Shown piece after piece: positions 63,321-64,000 of a stretch of DNA of 64,000 nucleotides. Made by a program: the position numbers and the translations under genes. Every line of letters begins with the position of its first letter. Within the stretch, counting starts at the first letter, position 1. The stretch spans positions 1-64,000 of the forward strand of contig JAQSXJ010000001.1 of the NCBI GenBank assembly GCA_029256725.1. The letters run 5' to 3'. This stretch comes from Anaerocolumna sp. Its GTDB lineage: Bacteria; Bacillota; Clostridia; Lachnospirales; Lachnospiraceae. The notes under the pieces were generated by a model. The model saw only the letters and a list, made by a program, of their open reading frames with translations, searched no databases and was not told the origin of the DNA.

Positions 63321-63347
63321 AGACCTTCAGGAAAACCTGAAAGGTCT
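63321..63347 (-). terminator. Terminator of the minus-strand small gene
   Basis: AGACCTTCAGG-AAAA-CCTGAAAGGTCT is followed on the minus strand by TATTTTTTTG. The plus side also has ATTTTTATTTTTT, so it can work in both directions. Confidence 0.93.
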
Positions 63348-63366
63348 CATTTTTATTTTTTGTCCG

Positions 63367-63558
63367 TTAGTTTCCTCCCGGACCGTCTCTTCTTTCGGAT
63401 TCATCTGAATTTACTACAGATGTCTTGTCTAATGTGTGGGTGTCCTTCATGGATGATTCCGCATTGGTGTTTACTTCGCTTACAGTACTAGTTTGATTCA
63501 TACTTGCAGCCTTATTTTTAGTACTGTTTTTTGAACCGCTATTTTTCGTGTTTGCCAT
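63367..63558 (-). CDS. Small Asn/Ser/Thr-rich hydrophilic protein
   Basis: A 63-residue, low-complexity, uncharged-to-acidic protein starting MANTKNSGSKNSTKNKAASM and ending in ERRDGPGGN. It lacks hydrophobic segments and Cys. AAGGAG sits 8 bases before the ATG and a strong terminator follows, so it is a real gene. Its make-up recalls gamma-type SASP (SspE-like amino-acid reserve), but no GPR site is sure. Unknown. Confidence 0.7.
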   Translation of the reverse strand: MANTKNSGSKNSTKNKAASMNQTSTVSEVNTNAESSMKDTHTLDKTSVVNSDESERRDGPGGN

Positions 63559-63680
63559 ACATAAACTCCTTCTGAGACTTTATTTGCATTCGATTTAGAA
63601 TGGTTCATTTCGTCGTTTGATTGATTAATGAACAAAAATAGTATAACCGAAGTTTATTAGAGTTATGTATGCTTTTCATA

Positions 63681-64000
63681 TTATAATCGGAAAAATTCTT
63701 TCATATAATTTATAAGGTTTTTTGTTAAGGAAATTACTTCATCAAAGGATTGCTTCTCTAGGTCAACTGTTTCTATATAAGATATTCTGTCAGAATAATT
63801 TTTTTTAAAACAGGCTTCCGTGTATTCTTCACCAACTGGTGTGAAACGGCTTTGTTTCTTAATATAACAATTAGCAGGTTTGGCCTTTTGGCGGTATTCC
63901 TTATCAACATACTGGGCAACGCTTTTGTGAATCGCTGTATCTTCTAAAGGAAGATAGAAATAATCAGAAGCCGGAGATAAGTGGTATTTTAAGGTGCCGA
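63681..64000 (-). CDS. C-terminal part of a minus-strand protein, cut by the window edge
   Basis: A frame without a start in the window; 106 codons are visible, ending in TAA at 63681-63683. It contains SPASDYFYLPLEDTAIHKSV, VDKEYRQKAKPANCYIKK and ends NLINYMKEFFRL. The phrase YFYLPLEDTAIHKSVAQYVD resembles the end of YprB-type ribonuclease-H-like exonuclease proteins of Lachnospiraceae. That assignment is from memory and tentative. The rest lies to the right of the window. Confidence 0.55.
   Translation of the reverse strand, partial: GTLKYHLSPASDYFYLPLEDTAIHKSVAQYVDKEYRQKAKPANCYIKKQSRFTPVGEEYTEACFKKNYSDRISYIETVDLEKQSFDEVISLTKNLINYMKEFFRL

Overview
The window is AT-rich DNA from a low-GC, spore-forming Firmicute. 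It most resembles a plant-polysaccharide-degrading Lachnospiraceae (Clostridium cluster XIVa, the Lachnoclostridium/Anaerocolumna neighbourhood). This rests on gene content: a secreted GH10 xylanase, a Tyr T-box, an alpha/beta-type SASP, GerW/YtfJ, YlbJ, a SpoVK-like ATPase, CheV, pta-ackA and an Agr-type peptide signalling locus. The genus is inference.

Layout. 1-97 is the 3' end of a 23S rRNA gene, followed by its terminator and no 5S gene. 0.3-6.3 kb holds a nucleoside deaminase, the xylanase, CheV and an unknown Lys/Ala-rich membrane protein. 6.3-7.4 kb is gene-poor. 7.4-11.4 kb carries a QueG-like Fe-S protein, a MarR regulator, hisH-hisF and ung. 11.6-14.8 kb is a TetR-controlled ABC exporter operon on the minus strand, with two palindromic operators around its promoter. 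14.8-16.6 kb is a Tyr T-box and tyrS, with an additional structured leader segment. 16.6-23.1 kb is a PucR regulator divergent from a four-gene operon: RocB-like peptidase, amidinotransferase fold, HisC-like aminotransferase and D-2-hydroxyacid dehydrogenase. 23.3-27.6 kb is a 1439-residue acyl-CoA dehydratase activase-like protein.

27.9-38.2 kb contains a double-LysM protein, corA behind an upstream ORF and an SD-masking hairpin, a rhomboid-like protein without the usual catalytic motifs, an esterase, unknown proteins, DUF2953-gerW, rpmB, an Asp23 protein and a FakA/YloV protein. 38.7-47.2 kb has recG, a SpoVK-like ATPase and a Glf / GT2 / DUF2298 glycan operon. 47.9-54.5 kb has SASP, rsmD-coaD, ylbJ, pepF and tmcAL, in part the ylbH-I-J-M neighbourhood known from Bacillus. 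54.7-57.8 kb is a complete agr-type locus in the order RR, HK, AgrB, AgrD. The 48-residue AgrD is easily missed, and agrB and agrD each carry a matching paired LytTR-type site. 58-62.6 kb has an HD-GYP-like protein, pta-ackA and yceD-rpmF. The end holds small spore-like hydrophilic proteins and a truncated minus-strand gene.

The most unusual signals are these. (1) Two 225-bp copies of a long imperfect palindrome (38390-38614 and 47485-47709) lie in opposite orientation. Three stem blocks differ in sequence between copies but keep their base pairing, while the loops and mismatches stay identical. (2) The agr locus has duplicated activator-site geometry. (3) An upstream ORF plus SD-sequestering hairpin precedes corA. 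(4) A structured leader segment lies between the T-box terminator and tyrS. (5) The RocB/amidinotransferase/HisC-like/dehydrogenase operon has a probable attenuator and an 18-bp tandem array in its leader.
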